Source: Portulaca oleracea (lineage: Eukaryota; Streptophyta; Magnoliopsida; Caryophyllales; Portulacaceae). From it: a DNA stretch of 64,000 bases. Where the stretch lies: NCBI GenBank assembly GCA_029582165.1, contig CM055874.1, forward strand, positions 31,440,383-31,504,382, read 5' to 3'. Shown here in pieces: positions 22,804 through 33,934 of this stretch. Every line of letters begins with the position of its first letter. Within the stretch, counting starts at the first letter, position 1. The notes beneath the pieces were generated by a model. The model was not told the origin of the DNA. It saw only the letters and a program-made list of their open reading frames with translations, and did no database searches. Position numbers and translations under genes: made by a program.

Positions 22804-23399
22804 AAGAGTTGTCCTCAACTCTTGGGGGTTCAAAATTAACCGCATACCAGTGCAAACCCAAAAGTATGTACTCCAACAATCGAAGTAGAGTGACGCTCAT
22901 CAACCCGTCCTTCTCAAAAATGTAGCAATTCCGGCGGAAAGGAGGGGCCAAGTAAACATCATGAAGGACACGAACACGTCTAGCACCCATCAACTTGTTG
23001 AAAGCAATAAGGAATTCGTCAATGAGAGTTCGGGGTCAAGGCTAATGGAAACAACCTTTTCCTCGTTCAATCTCGATGTGGAAATAATGGAGCTCGGGGG
23101 ATTTGTCAAGGATGTGTCCTCATGCAACTCAACTCTATGGTGAGGCTTGGGAGTTGATTGAGCACGACTCAACACTGGGAAACTCTATACGGAGCTCAGT
23201 AGCAGTTTTGGGTAAGGGTGAGGGACAAGGGAGGGAGGTTGGAAATGTCTATGGAGCTAAGGTTCGCTCAACCTCACTAAGGTCGCTTTTTCATAAAAGT
23301 AAAGCCCGATGTGACTTTCCTTAGCTCAAAGCACTCTCATCCCGTGTTTCACTCTTTTGGAAGTCTCTCTTCTCACTTCCCACCCCGGCTTTTGGTGTA

Positions 23400-23740
23400 T
23401 CAGTTTCGAAAGGAAGTAAAGGAGTGAGTTTGAGTTTCTTTTCTCCCATACGGATAGTGTAAGTGTTCTTCGACCGTCATGGATAGCATCCGGTCAAATT
23501 GCCAAGGTCTACCAAGTAGTAAATGGCAAGCATCCATGGGGACAACATCACAAAGAACACTATCCTCATAAGAACCAGCGGAGAAAGAGACCAAGACTTG
23601 TTGGGTTACCTTGAAGTCGCCGCCATCTTTTAGCCCTTGCAAGTTATACGGTTGAGGATGAGCCGAGGCCGGCAATTGAAGTTTCTCAACCATGTATGTA
23701 GAGGCCAAGTTGGTGCAACTCCTACTGTCGATGATGACGT
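23400..23740 (-). pseudogene. Retroviral-type aspartic protease, degenerate
   Basis: The - strand reads 'ANVIIDSRSCTNLAS' (active-site region; the usual D-G-G/S is D-S-R here), then 'VEKLQLPASAHPQPYNLQ' and 'CDVVPMDACHLLLGRPW', a strong match to gypsy protease. It is out of frame with the gag segment upstream. No reverse transcriptase follows; sequence 22804-23399 shows no pol motif. Confidence 0.8.
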
Positions 23741-23743
23741 TGG

Positions 23744-24638
23744 CTACCTTCTCACCGACAGTGAACCAAGTTTGGAAGATATTCTCTCGTTGAGAGTTAT
23801 CCCGGGAATCTTGGTCAAGATAAAGGATCGCCTAGGAGTCAAACTCTCCCCTTCTTGCGTGCGAACCTCAACACTAGTCTTTGGAGCCTCCGGTCTGGCT
23901 ACCTCACTTGCTTTGAAGCTTTCAACCATCTTTGTGGGGCATTGGGCTTGGTAGTGACCATAAACCCGACATGTGAAGCATTTTCTACCCTTGAGCTTCC
24001 GGAGATATTCCGCACTTTTCTTATGAGCTCGGGAAGATGGTTTGAGTAACTTGGAAGTTCGACTTCCCTTGGATGAAGTCTTACTCCAAGAGTGAACACT
24101 TCCCTTCCTAGAAGGCCATGAAATAATCTTTTCCTCCATTCTTCTTTCTCGAGAACCACCATATCGATAATCATCAAAATACTTGGATTAACCACTAGGG
24201 TGAGTTCTAGGAGATCGAGTTGAAATGTCACGATCCCTTTTCAATGACTCTAGTTGTGTAGGGGTCATAGCGCGGAGTATGTCACTCATTCGACGTTGCA
24301 CTTCTAGAATCTTCTCTTCGATACGTTGAAGAGTCTCCTCGAAGGTTGGTTTGGGATTGCGATTGGGTTTGGGTTTAGGGGAAAGGGACATCATATTTTC
24401 CCGAAGCATAGAACATGGAGGCCATTTGTGGAGCTTGATTTTCTTGTGGGGTGTATAATTTGAGCGGATGGAGGCTTGGGTTCTTTGTAGCTAGGAAATT
24501 TTGAGGGGGTTTTTGCGAGGCTAGTTTTGTGGAGGAAAATGGGGTGAAACCGGCAAGGGGAATGCACCAAGAAGAACAAACCCGGATGGCCACACAACCA
24601 TCACCAATAATATCCACAAACAAAACAACCACTAACAC
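23744..24638 (-). pseudogene. Gag remnant with CCHC zinc knuckle
   Basis: Broken - strand frames encode a proline-rich N-terminal part, a helical segment (TFEETLQRIEEKILEVQRRM) and a basic region. A complete zinc knuckle CFTCRVYGHYQAQC (C-x2-C-x4-H-x4-C) lies near 23965-24006. An in-frame stop near 24189 and a shift near 24410 interrupt it. The usual gypsy gag core is shortened or missing, so packaging function is doubtful. Confidence 0.7.
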
Positions 24639-24909
24639 AACAAATCCTCACAATCATTTCATCGAACACCTTCCGTGCACAATTTCCAACTTTCACCACA
24701 AAGCTCCAATAATACTTCCAACCATTCAATATCAATCAAGAACAACAATAACACCCAACAACAATGGATGAACACAGGGAATGGGGGGACCCAAATTGCT
24801 CAACAATATCAACAACACCAAGAACACCAAAAATCACCACCACACAACAACTAGAACAATTTCGGGCACAATCAAGAAATCTCTAACAAAAATATGAGTT
24901 CTATGCCTA

Positions 24910-24921
24910 GCTCTGATACCA
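24910..24921 (-). other. Primer binding site of the gag/protease element
   Basis: On the - strand this reads TGGTATCAGAGC, two bases inside the 5' LTR end, and matches initiator tRNA-Met. Confidence 0.88.
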
Positions 24922-24923
24922 AA

Positions 24924-25895
24924 TGGAGAGGGGACGCGCGGAAGCCTAGGGTCTAAATAAACCATGTGGATGATGGAAATCCACCCATAGAACTCATAAA
25001 CACTATGAACCGATTTTTAGGGTTTTTAGGTTAATGGAGATAAACATGAATTAAAAGATATGGACAATTCTAAAGAGAGAAATCTCACCAAATTGAACTT
25101 AGATGTTCAAACACTTGCACAAGGATCTCCCACAAGCAAAAAGTACTGAATCATCCAAGAAATCTCACAAAGAGTGTAGGATAACCACCCACTCACAATG
25201 AAGAGAATTCACCAAGCAATTTCCACCCAAAGGATTAGCTTCATTGATTAGGATTTGAAAACCCACAATTACAACACTCTCCAATTGAGAGGATTTTTCT
25301 TGAGCCTAGCTCCTAAACATTCATCATCAAAAAACTGCCTTGAAAAACAAGTTAAAGGGGTATTTGTAGTAAATAAGAAATTAAACCCAAAACTAAGCAA
25401 AAAAAAAAACGAAACAGCACGCGTGTCGTAGGCAAGGGTCGCGGGCGCGACGACCATCTGTCCGCCACAATCCGTCGCTGGCCGAGGTGGGTCGCGGGCG
25501 TGACAAGAGATGTTGCGGGCACGATAGGCTCCTGTCACGGGCATGACAAACACGTCGCGGGCGTGACGGTGTTCTGGGCAGTTTTTCCCTGCCGACTTCA
25601 AACGCGCATAACTTCTTCATCCGGACTCCGTTTTAGGCCCGTAAGATATTGATGGAAATCTCTCGGTGTGTAATTTAAGCTCCCAAAAGTTCAAGTCCAT
25701 CGGAATTGTATTGAAGGAGTTATGATCGAAAGCGTGAAGGCACGCACAGTTCTAGCCTTTGAACGCGCATTTCTAGCCTTTGAATGCCTTCACCGCCTTG
25801 TGTTTATTCTTGTCGATGTTTCCAAAGCCTCTTAGAAGGCTCGGGAATGGACCGATAGAGACGAACCAAAAGTGAACCGATCCCCATACGATTCA
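24924..25895 (-). repeat. 5' LTR of the gag/protease element (972 bp)
   Basis: It is the partner of 21797-22786 with scattered substitutions, many of them C/T or G/A. One palindromic module is missing, which explains most of the length difference. Confidence 0.85.
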
Positions 25896-28879
25896 CCTAA
25901 AGATAGAAAACAACATTGGCCGTAAAAATTAAAAAAAAAAAAAAAGAATGCTAGATTTCGCCAAAAAAGTATTAAAAAGCTTGATATTGTATTTACCAAG
26001 TTTAGCACTCACAACATATCAACACCTAATAGCTCATGCTTACAGCTGGACTACATAGTTCTTATTGTTGTTATTACACAATTAATCTTTATATATTCAA
26101 TTATACATATATTTTTTTCAGAAATAATTTTTTTTTCCAAAGTTCCAGTGGAGTCACTTGACTCCACCGTTAATATAGTAGATCCGCCGGTGACTTGGCT
26201 GCCTTGTGGTTTGTTTCACACACAAATTTACCTTTTTGTTATTGAGTACAATAATCAAGGATCCTTATATCAAATGAAATTTAACTTACTAAACCTATCA
26301 ACTCGGACGGACAGGTTAAATATTGGTCATATATAAATACATGTCAAGTGTATTTTGACTTCGGGTAAATACAAATGAAATTAGTTTTATGTAATTATAT
26401 TTTGATACAATTATAATATTTGTACAATAACAATGCGAGGAGTCTTGAGTCTTGATATATAACAATTTTTAAAGCATTATTTGTTATTATGAAAACTATT
26501 AAGTTATTGTACATTATGTTTAAAAAATGAGTATAATACTGCATATAAAATATTGTACTATTGTTTGTAATTTTTCATATTTACTAGTAAAGAATGCCCG
26601 TGCAAGGCACGGTCTAGAAATTATAGTTTTACAATAGAAGTTTGGTGTAATAATGTACATTAAATTTATTATATTAAATAGATATTGCCTTAGATTATAA
26701 TAAATATGAAAAATTACAAACAATAATATAATATTATATAATTTATATATAGTATTATATTTATTTTTCAAATACAATGTACAACAATTTAGTTTCCATA
26801 CAAACATAAAATCCTTTAAAGATTTTCGTATATCAAGAAATTTTTACTATCAAAGAACGTTTGACCCGTACTTATCTGAATTTGAAATACTCCCAATCAT
26901 ATTCACCTAAACCCCAAATACACCCGATCGTATTCACCTAAACCCAAAATACACATGGGTCATGTTTTTAGAGTTGAATTTACCTAAAACCAAAAGATAC
27001 CTGACCTGTATTTACCCTAAAAATAAATTTTTACTATCAAAGAACATCTGACCCGTATTTTCCTGAATTTGAAATACACCCGAGCCATGTTTTTAGAGTG
27101 AAATTTACTTGAAATTGAAATACACTCGACCCTTGTTTACTCTAACCAGGTATATAGTCAACCTACATTGGCTAGTTATTGTAGTCGAAGGTAAAATAGT
27201 AAATCCGTGTGTAAACACAAGCTAAAAGCAAGTTGCTGATTAATTATTATTATAACCAAAGGCGAAATAGTAAATTCGAGTGTGAACATAAACAAGCAAG
27301 CAGGTAGGCAAAGTAGCAAAACAAAAAAGTGAACTTCACATTTTTATTATAGAGTATATGATATGATATGATTATTATCCATGGCAATGTATGATTAATG
27401 TAATAAATTTAATGTACATTATTACAACAAACTTAGATTAACAACTGTAATTTCTCACCGGTGTCTTGCAAAGACATTTTTTATCAGTAATAATAAAAAA
27501 TGAAAATTCTACCATAGTTAAAAATTTCATAACTATTAATTTATAAAAGTAAATGATATATATTAAAAAGATTTATTTCTCACTAAATCGGATTAACTGT
27601 TGTAATAAGTTACTTTCATCAATATATTTTAATTTTGATTTTTTTATGGTAGAATTAATGATCCTTACACTTTCAACTATGATAGTTGAAAAAAATCAAT
27701 TTTGGTAGAATATTCTTCAAATATTAAATTTTGTAAAAACTTATATCTCAACGAATAAGATTACTTATTATAACAAGCTCTTTAATCAAAATATATTAAT
27801 TTCGATTTTCTAAAAATTTATATTTTAGGCTACTTATACATTTCAACTATCGCAGCTGGAAAAAATAGTAAGACCAAGTGCAGCGCTGGATTATTTACAT
27901 TGGAACATGTGCATAGTCCCCTCAATTCTTCTCCACCCAGGAACATGATGATTGGCACTCAAATGAAGAACACTACAACGTTCCTCATCAATGACTCTCT
28001 CTTATTTTTATTTTTTTTTCAATGCAGTAAAAGCTGCCATTTTTTGGTAATAAATAGTAGAAATAAAAAAGAAAAAATGTAGAATTGAAATAAAGTGGGC
28101 TCCACATAAATATTTAGAATAAAAAATTAAGAATGAGTTTCTATTGTTATAAAATAAATGAAATGAAATTCCAAAAAAAAAAAATGATGGGTGATGTGAA
28201 AGGGGTGGACCCCACTTACATTTCAAAACGAAAATGATAAATGTTTTAGACAAGACACATATTAAGTGTCTTGTCATTGTATAAAACATATATATTTGTA
28301 AATTAAATTTTAAAAAAATTGCATGATTGACTTCTACAACTATAAGAATATATATAAAAGGTATAAAATCACACTTTTATCTATATTTTTAAAATTTTAC
28401 AAAAAAACGTCTAAAATATGCCCAACGGATGGGGTTCATTCGTTAGGGTGTAAATTTTAATTGTTAGCGTAGCCTACAACATTCCAAACTTTATATAATT
28501 GATAATTAATGATATCTGTCAAAAAAATTAGGATTAAAAATGATAAAATATTAATTCAGAAAAATCAGAAATGCCATTTCATTTGCTCTAAGAGGGGTTA
28601 ATTCTTGGATTGCCATCCAACATGAAAAAAACACCAGTTGAAGCAACTGACACTTCCCTCCGCTGCCATCTAATCTAGGCATGCACACCACATGCACCCC
28701 ATTTCACTCTCCAATAAATCTTAGGGTTTATTAAATTTGTGCGTGCAAAAACCATTTTGAAACTATCAAAAAAGTATTTTTTTATTTAAAAAAGCAAAAA
28801 ATTTGTTTAGAGGAAACACTGCCATTTTTACTTAAAATAAATATAATATAAAAGGAAAGAAAATAGATTATTTTTTAAT
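25896..28879. other. AT-rich intergenic DNA with diverged repeats, no gene
   Basis: No coding region is supported. A phrase starting 'atttttactatcaaagaac' occurs at about 26838 and again at about 27027, giving an imperfect tandem repeat of roughly 189 bp. A phrase around 'aatagtaaat(c/t)cg(t/a)gtgtg' recurs at about 27190 and 27260. At 26597-26612 is the hairpin 'cccgtgcaaggcacgg', a motif often seen at the edge of plant repeats. Near 27500-27860 a block of about 180 bp is imperfectly duplicated. Confidence 0.5.
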
Positions 28880-29262
28880 TATTGGATATGTTGTACAATA
28901 ATGCACTGAACTTTTTTTTTATTCTAATACATTGAACTTTGAGGATATTGGACAATAATGCACTCAGACCAATTTGGTGGTTATTGATGCGGTGGACCCG
29001 GTGGTAGTCCTACTTTCTTACATGGAAAAAAAATATTAATCATCCTGTTTGTGTGCACTTTCTTACATGGAAAAAAAAATTCTAAAAAAAATAGAAAAAC
29101 GACACCACAAAGTAGGACAGTCACCATGTCAACCACTACCAGAATTGGTCTGAGTGTATTATTGTCCAATACCCTCTAAGTTCAGTGTATTAGAGTCCAA
29201 AAAAAAGTTCAGTGCATTATTGTCTAATATCCCTAAAGTTCAATATATTATCATCCAATAAT
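28880..29262. mobile_element. MITE with inverted repeats of about 110 bp
   Basis: The left arm (attattggatatgttgtac, 'acaataatgcactgaac', 'ggacaataatgcactcagac') pairs with the right arm read in reverse complement over about 110 bp. The centre holds two copies of 'ctttcttacatgg'. There is no coding capacity. The superfamily is uncertain because no clear target duplication is visible. Confidence 0.75.
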
Positions 29263-29970
29263 CCTTACATTTATATAAAATAAAGAGAATTGCCGCCAAA
29301 ACTCATGCTACTTCTCAAAATATTTGTAATTTTTATCTGACCACTTTGCTCCAAAATATTTGTCCCTTCTACTGTAACAATTGTCATTCCTTTTATACAC
29401 TTAATTAATAAATTTATTTATCTCTTTTTACAACTCGAACAATTATCATCTTCAATTAAACTCGGGATAATTTTGGTAAATTATAAACTTTTTATCCAAT
29501 TCTCAAGCCCTATTCTTTATGGAGTAGGTTACGGTATGGTACCATACTGCACCACACCCATTAATTTCTACCATATAATTCACCACACCACACTACACCA
29601 CAATCATTACTAATATATCTCTTCATTTTTCTCTCTCCACACTCTTCTCCTCTACTTTTAACATACTCTCTCATCACCTACCCCACCAACCACAACTCTC
29701 ACCACAACACACCACACTTTACCACACTTTTTCAAATTTCACCGCACCGCATCATTACTGCGCATCAACCCTGTAAAAGAATGTAACCTCAATATATATT
29801 GATCTTGGATCTCAAACTAGAAAGATGAACAAATATAAATATAATAAGACAAAAGTAGTATATATTAAATTACTTTTTGGCATCCCTGTTAGCCTTGGAG
29901 ACGTCACGAACTAATCTATTTTAGACTAGGAAAATATAAGTAGATTATGTTATATCATTGTCTATGTGCT
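29263..29970. other. Intergenic, no gene; diverged MITE copy
   Basis: Bases 29529-29776 are rich in 'accacac' phrases and resemble the inside of the MITE at 29971-30271. No coding region was seen. Confidence 0.4.
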
Positions 29971-30271
29971 TAGGCCCTGTTGTTTTGTGCGATAAATTGT
30001 ATGGGTGTGGTAATACTGTGGAAAGTGTGGTATGATATGATAAAATATGGTAAAATTTATGGTAAAAATCATTGATGTGATAGATGAGGAGAGAGAATGT
30101 AAAAACTAGAGGAGAAAAGTGAGGACTGAGGAGAGAGAAAAGTAAAAAAAGAAAAAAGTTATGATTATTGTGGTAAAGCATCGAACCGTATGATATGGTA
30201 TGGAAGGATTGTGATAATTATGGAAAAATGTGGCAGGTGCGGTGTCGAACCACACAAAAGAACATGGCCTA
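29971..30271. mobile_element. hAT-like MITE (about 300 bp)
   Basis: The ends are TAGGCCCTGTTGTTTTGTG and, reversed, TAGGCCATGTTCTTTTGTG. The inside is rich in 'tgtggta' on one strand. Similar 'accacac'-rich blocks at about 29529-29776 and 30550-30840 look like diverged relatives. The flanking 8-mers do not match, so assignment to hAT rests on the terminal sequence alone. Confidence 0.6.
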
Positions 30272-30320
30272 CTGTAAGTATTAGAGTAGACTATATAATG
30301 ATACAATTGTATAGATTATA

Positions 30321-30543
30321 CTACCTCCGTTTTTATTTATCTGTCACCTAGGAAATTGTGTTAAAAATCTTGACCGCTAATATTTGAATTTGTATAATGA
30401 TTCATCATACAAAATTGATGTCATTAGATTCGTAATAAAAAAATACTATTGAAAAAGTATAATATTTTATTTTTTTTATAAAAATTTTATATTAGAAATT
30501 ATTAATTAATGATTGACACTGATAAAAAAGAACGGATGGAGCA
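30321..30543. mobile_element. Stowaway-like MITE
   Basis: The left end CTACCTCCGTTTTTATTTATC and right end, reversed, TGCTCCATCCGTTCTTTTTTATC match, with TA on both sides (30319-30320, 30544-30545). These are typical Stowaway (Tc1/mariner) ends. Confidence 0.7.
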
Positions 30544-31197
30544 TATACTTAGGTTCTGTTATTTTTGTGGTACTAGATCGCAACTTCCATAATTTATCGC
30601 ACTAACCACAAACTGTAACATATTACTTTACTGTACCACACTATACCGTAATAACTATAATTTTCTCTCTCCTTATTTTGCTCACTACTTTTCACTTTTC
30701 TCTCTTTTCACCAACTACACCAACCATTCTTGTCACAAAATTTACCACGACTTACATATTGTACCACATCATATCACATTATCCACATTTTTACCATATC
30801 ACATCATTACCACACTTTACCCATCGTAGAAAAAAAAAAACAATGTCTTAATATATAAATTTAAACAACTTTTTAACTAACTTTTCTTATTTCATATTAG
30901 TATGTGTTACTTAACAATTCCAATAAGGTAATAATTATTATTATTATTATTGTATTTTATTTATAACATTTATTGAATTCAAAAGTTAATTATATTTAAA
31001 TATATTTCAATAATTTTCCTAATAACTACTCTAGGTGTTTTTAGAACCTTGAATTTATCCTAATAGTTCCAAATATAAATTAAAAATGAGTATATTAATA
31101 CTCATTTTTTTATATTAATTGTCATCATATGATCGTATTCTATATGTCAATTAAATTTTAAAAACTTTGATTATTAAAATCTCAATATATACAATAT

Positions 31198-31373
31198 GGT
31201 TCTGTTCTTTGGATTGAATAAAATGAGGTTTGGATGGATTGAATAGGTTATAATGTTTTTTTTGGGGAATTGTGTTTTTAGAGATGACTTTTTTTGGCAA
31301 TTGTGTAAGGTTTCGATTAGATTGGATTGAATTAGAGTGGCTTGAAAAGAATTATCAATCCAAAGAATAGAGC
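31198..31373. mobile_element. Small inverted-repeat element (hAT-like)
   Basis: The left end 'ggttctgttctttggattg' pairs with the right end 'caatccaaagaatagagc'. A related element is at 37968-38172. Target duplications are not clear. Confidence 0.5.
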
Positions 31374-31815
31374 TTATGCAAAAATAGTATCATTAAATTC
31401 ATAATAAAAGTACAATTTTGTGATTCTTTCAGTAGAATATAATATGAAATTTTTTTGATAAAACACATTAAAAAATTATATAATATTTATTAAGTAGTAT
31501 ATATTAGTCTTTCCATTTTATATTAATTGTCGTCTTTGAAAATTTTATAGTCAAACTTTAAAATTTTTAATCATAAATTTCTCAATTTAAGCATTAATTT
31601 ATTATATAAAATTACTATAATTAAATTTATAATGAAAAATAATATCATTAAATGAGTCAACAAAATCACATAATGTTCAATATATACTCCAAGCGTTGTT
31701 GTAAAACACTACTACCTCTATCCTTAAATAATTGTCCATTTGACTAAATTTTAACCATTGATTACTTACATATTAAAATGAGTTACAATATGAAATTATC
31801 ACCATTAGAAACATA

Positions 31816-32098
31816 CTCCCTCCTTCCCATTTTATTTGTCCATATGAACATGACTTACAAAATCAAAAAAACCTCCACTCTAAATTAATTTAGCTCATTG
31901 GAAATGTGAAAATGTTGAATAAATGGTGAATAAAAAAAGAAAAAGGTGAATAAAAGGGAAAAATGAAAGAAAAAGATGTAATTAATAAGGTTAATTTGAT
32001 AAATTAGTAATTAATGTATTATTGGGATTATAAAGTGACAGATATTATGAGAAAAAAGAAAGTTAGTTAAAGGGACAGATAATATGGGAATGAGGTAG
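31816..32098. mobile_element. Stowaway-like MITE, first insert
   Basis: The ends are CTCCCTCCTTCCCATTTTAT and, reversed, CTACCTCATTCCCATATTAT, flanked by TA at 31814-31815 and 32099-32100. It lies within the element 31712-32447. Confidence 0.75.
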
Positions 32099-32116
32099 TA
32101 TTAATTTTATATTATA

Positions 32117-32373
32117 CTCCCTCCGTTCCATATTAATTGTCATAATTTTGACTTTCACGGTCTCCAATGTAACTCTTTGATTGATTATTTCTTACATAAT
32201 ATGTTATTAACAATTGCAATATTATACTTTTATGATAGTATTTTTCGTTACGAATCTAATGATAGTAATTTTATATAACAACTCATTATATATATTAAGA
32301 AATTTATGGTCAAATTTTTTTTAGTTTGACTGCACAATTTCCAAAGACGACAGTCAATATGGAACGAAGGGAG
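32117..32373. mobile_element. Stowaway MITE, second insert
   Basis: The ends are CTCCCTCCGTTCCATATT and, reversed, CTCCCTTCGTTCCATATT, the canonical Stowaway terminus, flanked by TA at 32115-32116 and 32374-32375. It is the best preserved of the three. Confidence 0.85.
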
Positions 32374-32449
32374 TAACTCATTGTAATTTATAAGTAATCA
32401 ACGGTTAAAATTTAGTTAAATGAACAATTATTTAGGGACGGAGGTAGTA

Positions 32450-33934
32450 ACTACCGAGTACTTTTCTTTTTTATCCTCGTTAAGCTCCCTCCATGCACAA
32501 AATCCAAAATGATCTCAATCTTCAATGACTTCTGCAACATAAAAACAGATATAAAACAAATGGGCATTGATGTTGAAACTTAAAGAATTTCAGATTCTTC
32601 TGAAGAACAGTCCACTTCAAGTAATAACCTGTAATTTTATTTTTTTTTTATTTTTTTTTCTTTTGGTTCTGATCCTCTGCAAATTTGTTGCTTCTTCCCA
32701 TACTTCATTGGCTTGCAAGTAAATCGTACCCAAAAGGAAATTCTGATTTCTGAATGTTTATGTGGGTCACCTTCACCCAATTCATTGTTTTGTCATCTTA
32801 ATTTTATGTCCACGGTTCTGGGTTCCATAAGTTAAGGCATGACCCTCTGTCTTTCTCTCTCTAACAGCTCTGCATTGAAAGCAAACGTCTTCTTCCCTAG
32901 AAACCCATATGCAAAAAGAACCCAGAAATCTGGTGGATTTTCAGAGTAAAGTCCCTCTCAATCTCATTAAAGAACCCTTCAAAAAATTACACTTTATTCA
33001 AAAATCTGTCTGTTGGATTTAATAAGTGTGTGTAATCAATCAATACTTCTTCCTTCCTCTGGTCGGTGTTCTTAACTTCTTATGCTGACATTTTCGTTTC
33101 CTCGGCTCTAACTCCTCTTCCCATTCTCCATCTGGATTCTCGGATGTGATTCACATTGACGACAAAAAGAAAAAAAAAAAGAGGAGGAGGTACGGTCATT
33201 GTGACCTGTTCATCATCGTCTTCACTGGTAAGCAGTCAATGACAATGACCCTCACTTGTGTTCTGGGTTTGTGTAATTATATTGAAGTTATCACTTTTTT
33301 TTTTTTTTTAATTGTTCAAGAGCTCCATATTGGTTTGTGTGTTTGATCGTTAAGTGTAGTCATTTTTGGTGATGTTTTCTATATGGGTTTTCTGTATGCG
33401 GTCAATTTTTCTCTCTGTTTATGACAACTTTCATGCCCAAGATCCATTTTTAAATCTGGGTATTTGAGCTTTTTGGTGTCTTCATTCTGGTTACATTGGT
33501 AATCACATTATATTTGTCATTAGATTAGTTATTTCTTTACCAAGGTTTTTGAGTTTTGAGAAAGCATTTTCTGCTAGACTGTTGTATTCATACTTCATTT
33601 TCTTCTCTGTGGTTGATTTGGTATTGTAACCTAGAGAGAGGAAATTAGTAGGGTAGAATGTAAGTTTATTGATTTGGTATTGTATTAAATGATTGATTTG
33701 GTATGGGTAATAGTATCTGGTTGGAAGGTGTAGGTTCTCTTTCACACCGTTTATTACCATATACTTAATTTTCTCCCTATTGAATACCATATTTCTGAGT
33801 AGTTTCCTGAATGAGAGCATTGAATGAGATTCTTTTGTTTGGTATTGAAACGCTGACATCCCCTCAAATCAGGTACATTAAGCAGGCTTTGAGTTTTAGG
33901 GTGTGAAGAGTGATGCGCATTGAGAGCATCAATC
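32450..33934 (+). promoter_or_regulatory. Promoter and 5' untranslated region of the DUF936 gene
   Basis: Pyrimidine-rich stretches at about 32848-32865 (tctttctctctcta) and a clean GT...AG pair suggest transcription starting near 32850 and a 5' UTR intron. The donor is 'actg|gtaagc' at 33228. The acceptor is either 'aaatcag' ending 33872 or 'aagcag' ending 33885. The intron contains T-rich stretches typical of plant introns. No convincing TATA box was seen. The start site is an estimate. Confidence 0.45.

Larger units (their letters stand above)
21797..25895 (-). mobile_element. Non-autonomous Ty3/gypsy element with gag and protease only (4.1 kb)
   Basis: Two LTRs (21797-22786 and 24924-25895) share the start TGGAGAG, the 'gacgcgcggaagcctagg' block and the end (G/A)TTCA. 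On the - strand the order is 5' LTR (24924-25895), tRNA-Met primer site, broken gag with a zinc knuckle, aspartic protease, about 0.6 kb of non-coding sequence, polypurine tract, 3' LTR. Reverse transcriptase, RNase H and integrase are absent. Flanks are CTTGA and CCTAA, which could be a target duplication with two transitions. The protease resembles that of CRM/chromovirus elements. The element would depend on enzymes from a relative. Confidence 0.82.
31712..32447. mobile_element. Stowaway-like MITE interrupted by two more MITEs
   Basis: The left arm (ctacctctatccttaaataattgtcc...) pairs with the right arm (reversed: ctacctccgtccctaaataattgttc...) over about 75 bp, with TA at both ends (31710-31711, 32448-32449). 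Removing the two inserts at 31816-32098 and 32117-32373 leaves an element of about 190 bp. Confidence 0.8.

Noticed and set aside
26148..26336. 62-codon + strand frame
   Set aside because: No recognisable domain, no neighbouring exon, AT-rich context.
26597..26612. Hairpin 'cccgtgcaaggcacgg' as a transcription terminator or Helitron end
   Set aside because: A plant nuclear gene would not use such a terminator, and the Helitron CTRR end and insertion between A and T were not found; it is only noted as a repeat edge.
29945..30306. - strand frames of 66-78 codons
   Set aside because: They lie in the hAT-like MITE and are CT-rich low-complexity translations.
33146..33346. 66-codon frame upstream of the DUF936 gene
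   Set aside because: It crosses the proposed 5' UTR splice donor at 33228; it might act as an upstream frame in unspliced RNA but nothing supports a protein.
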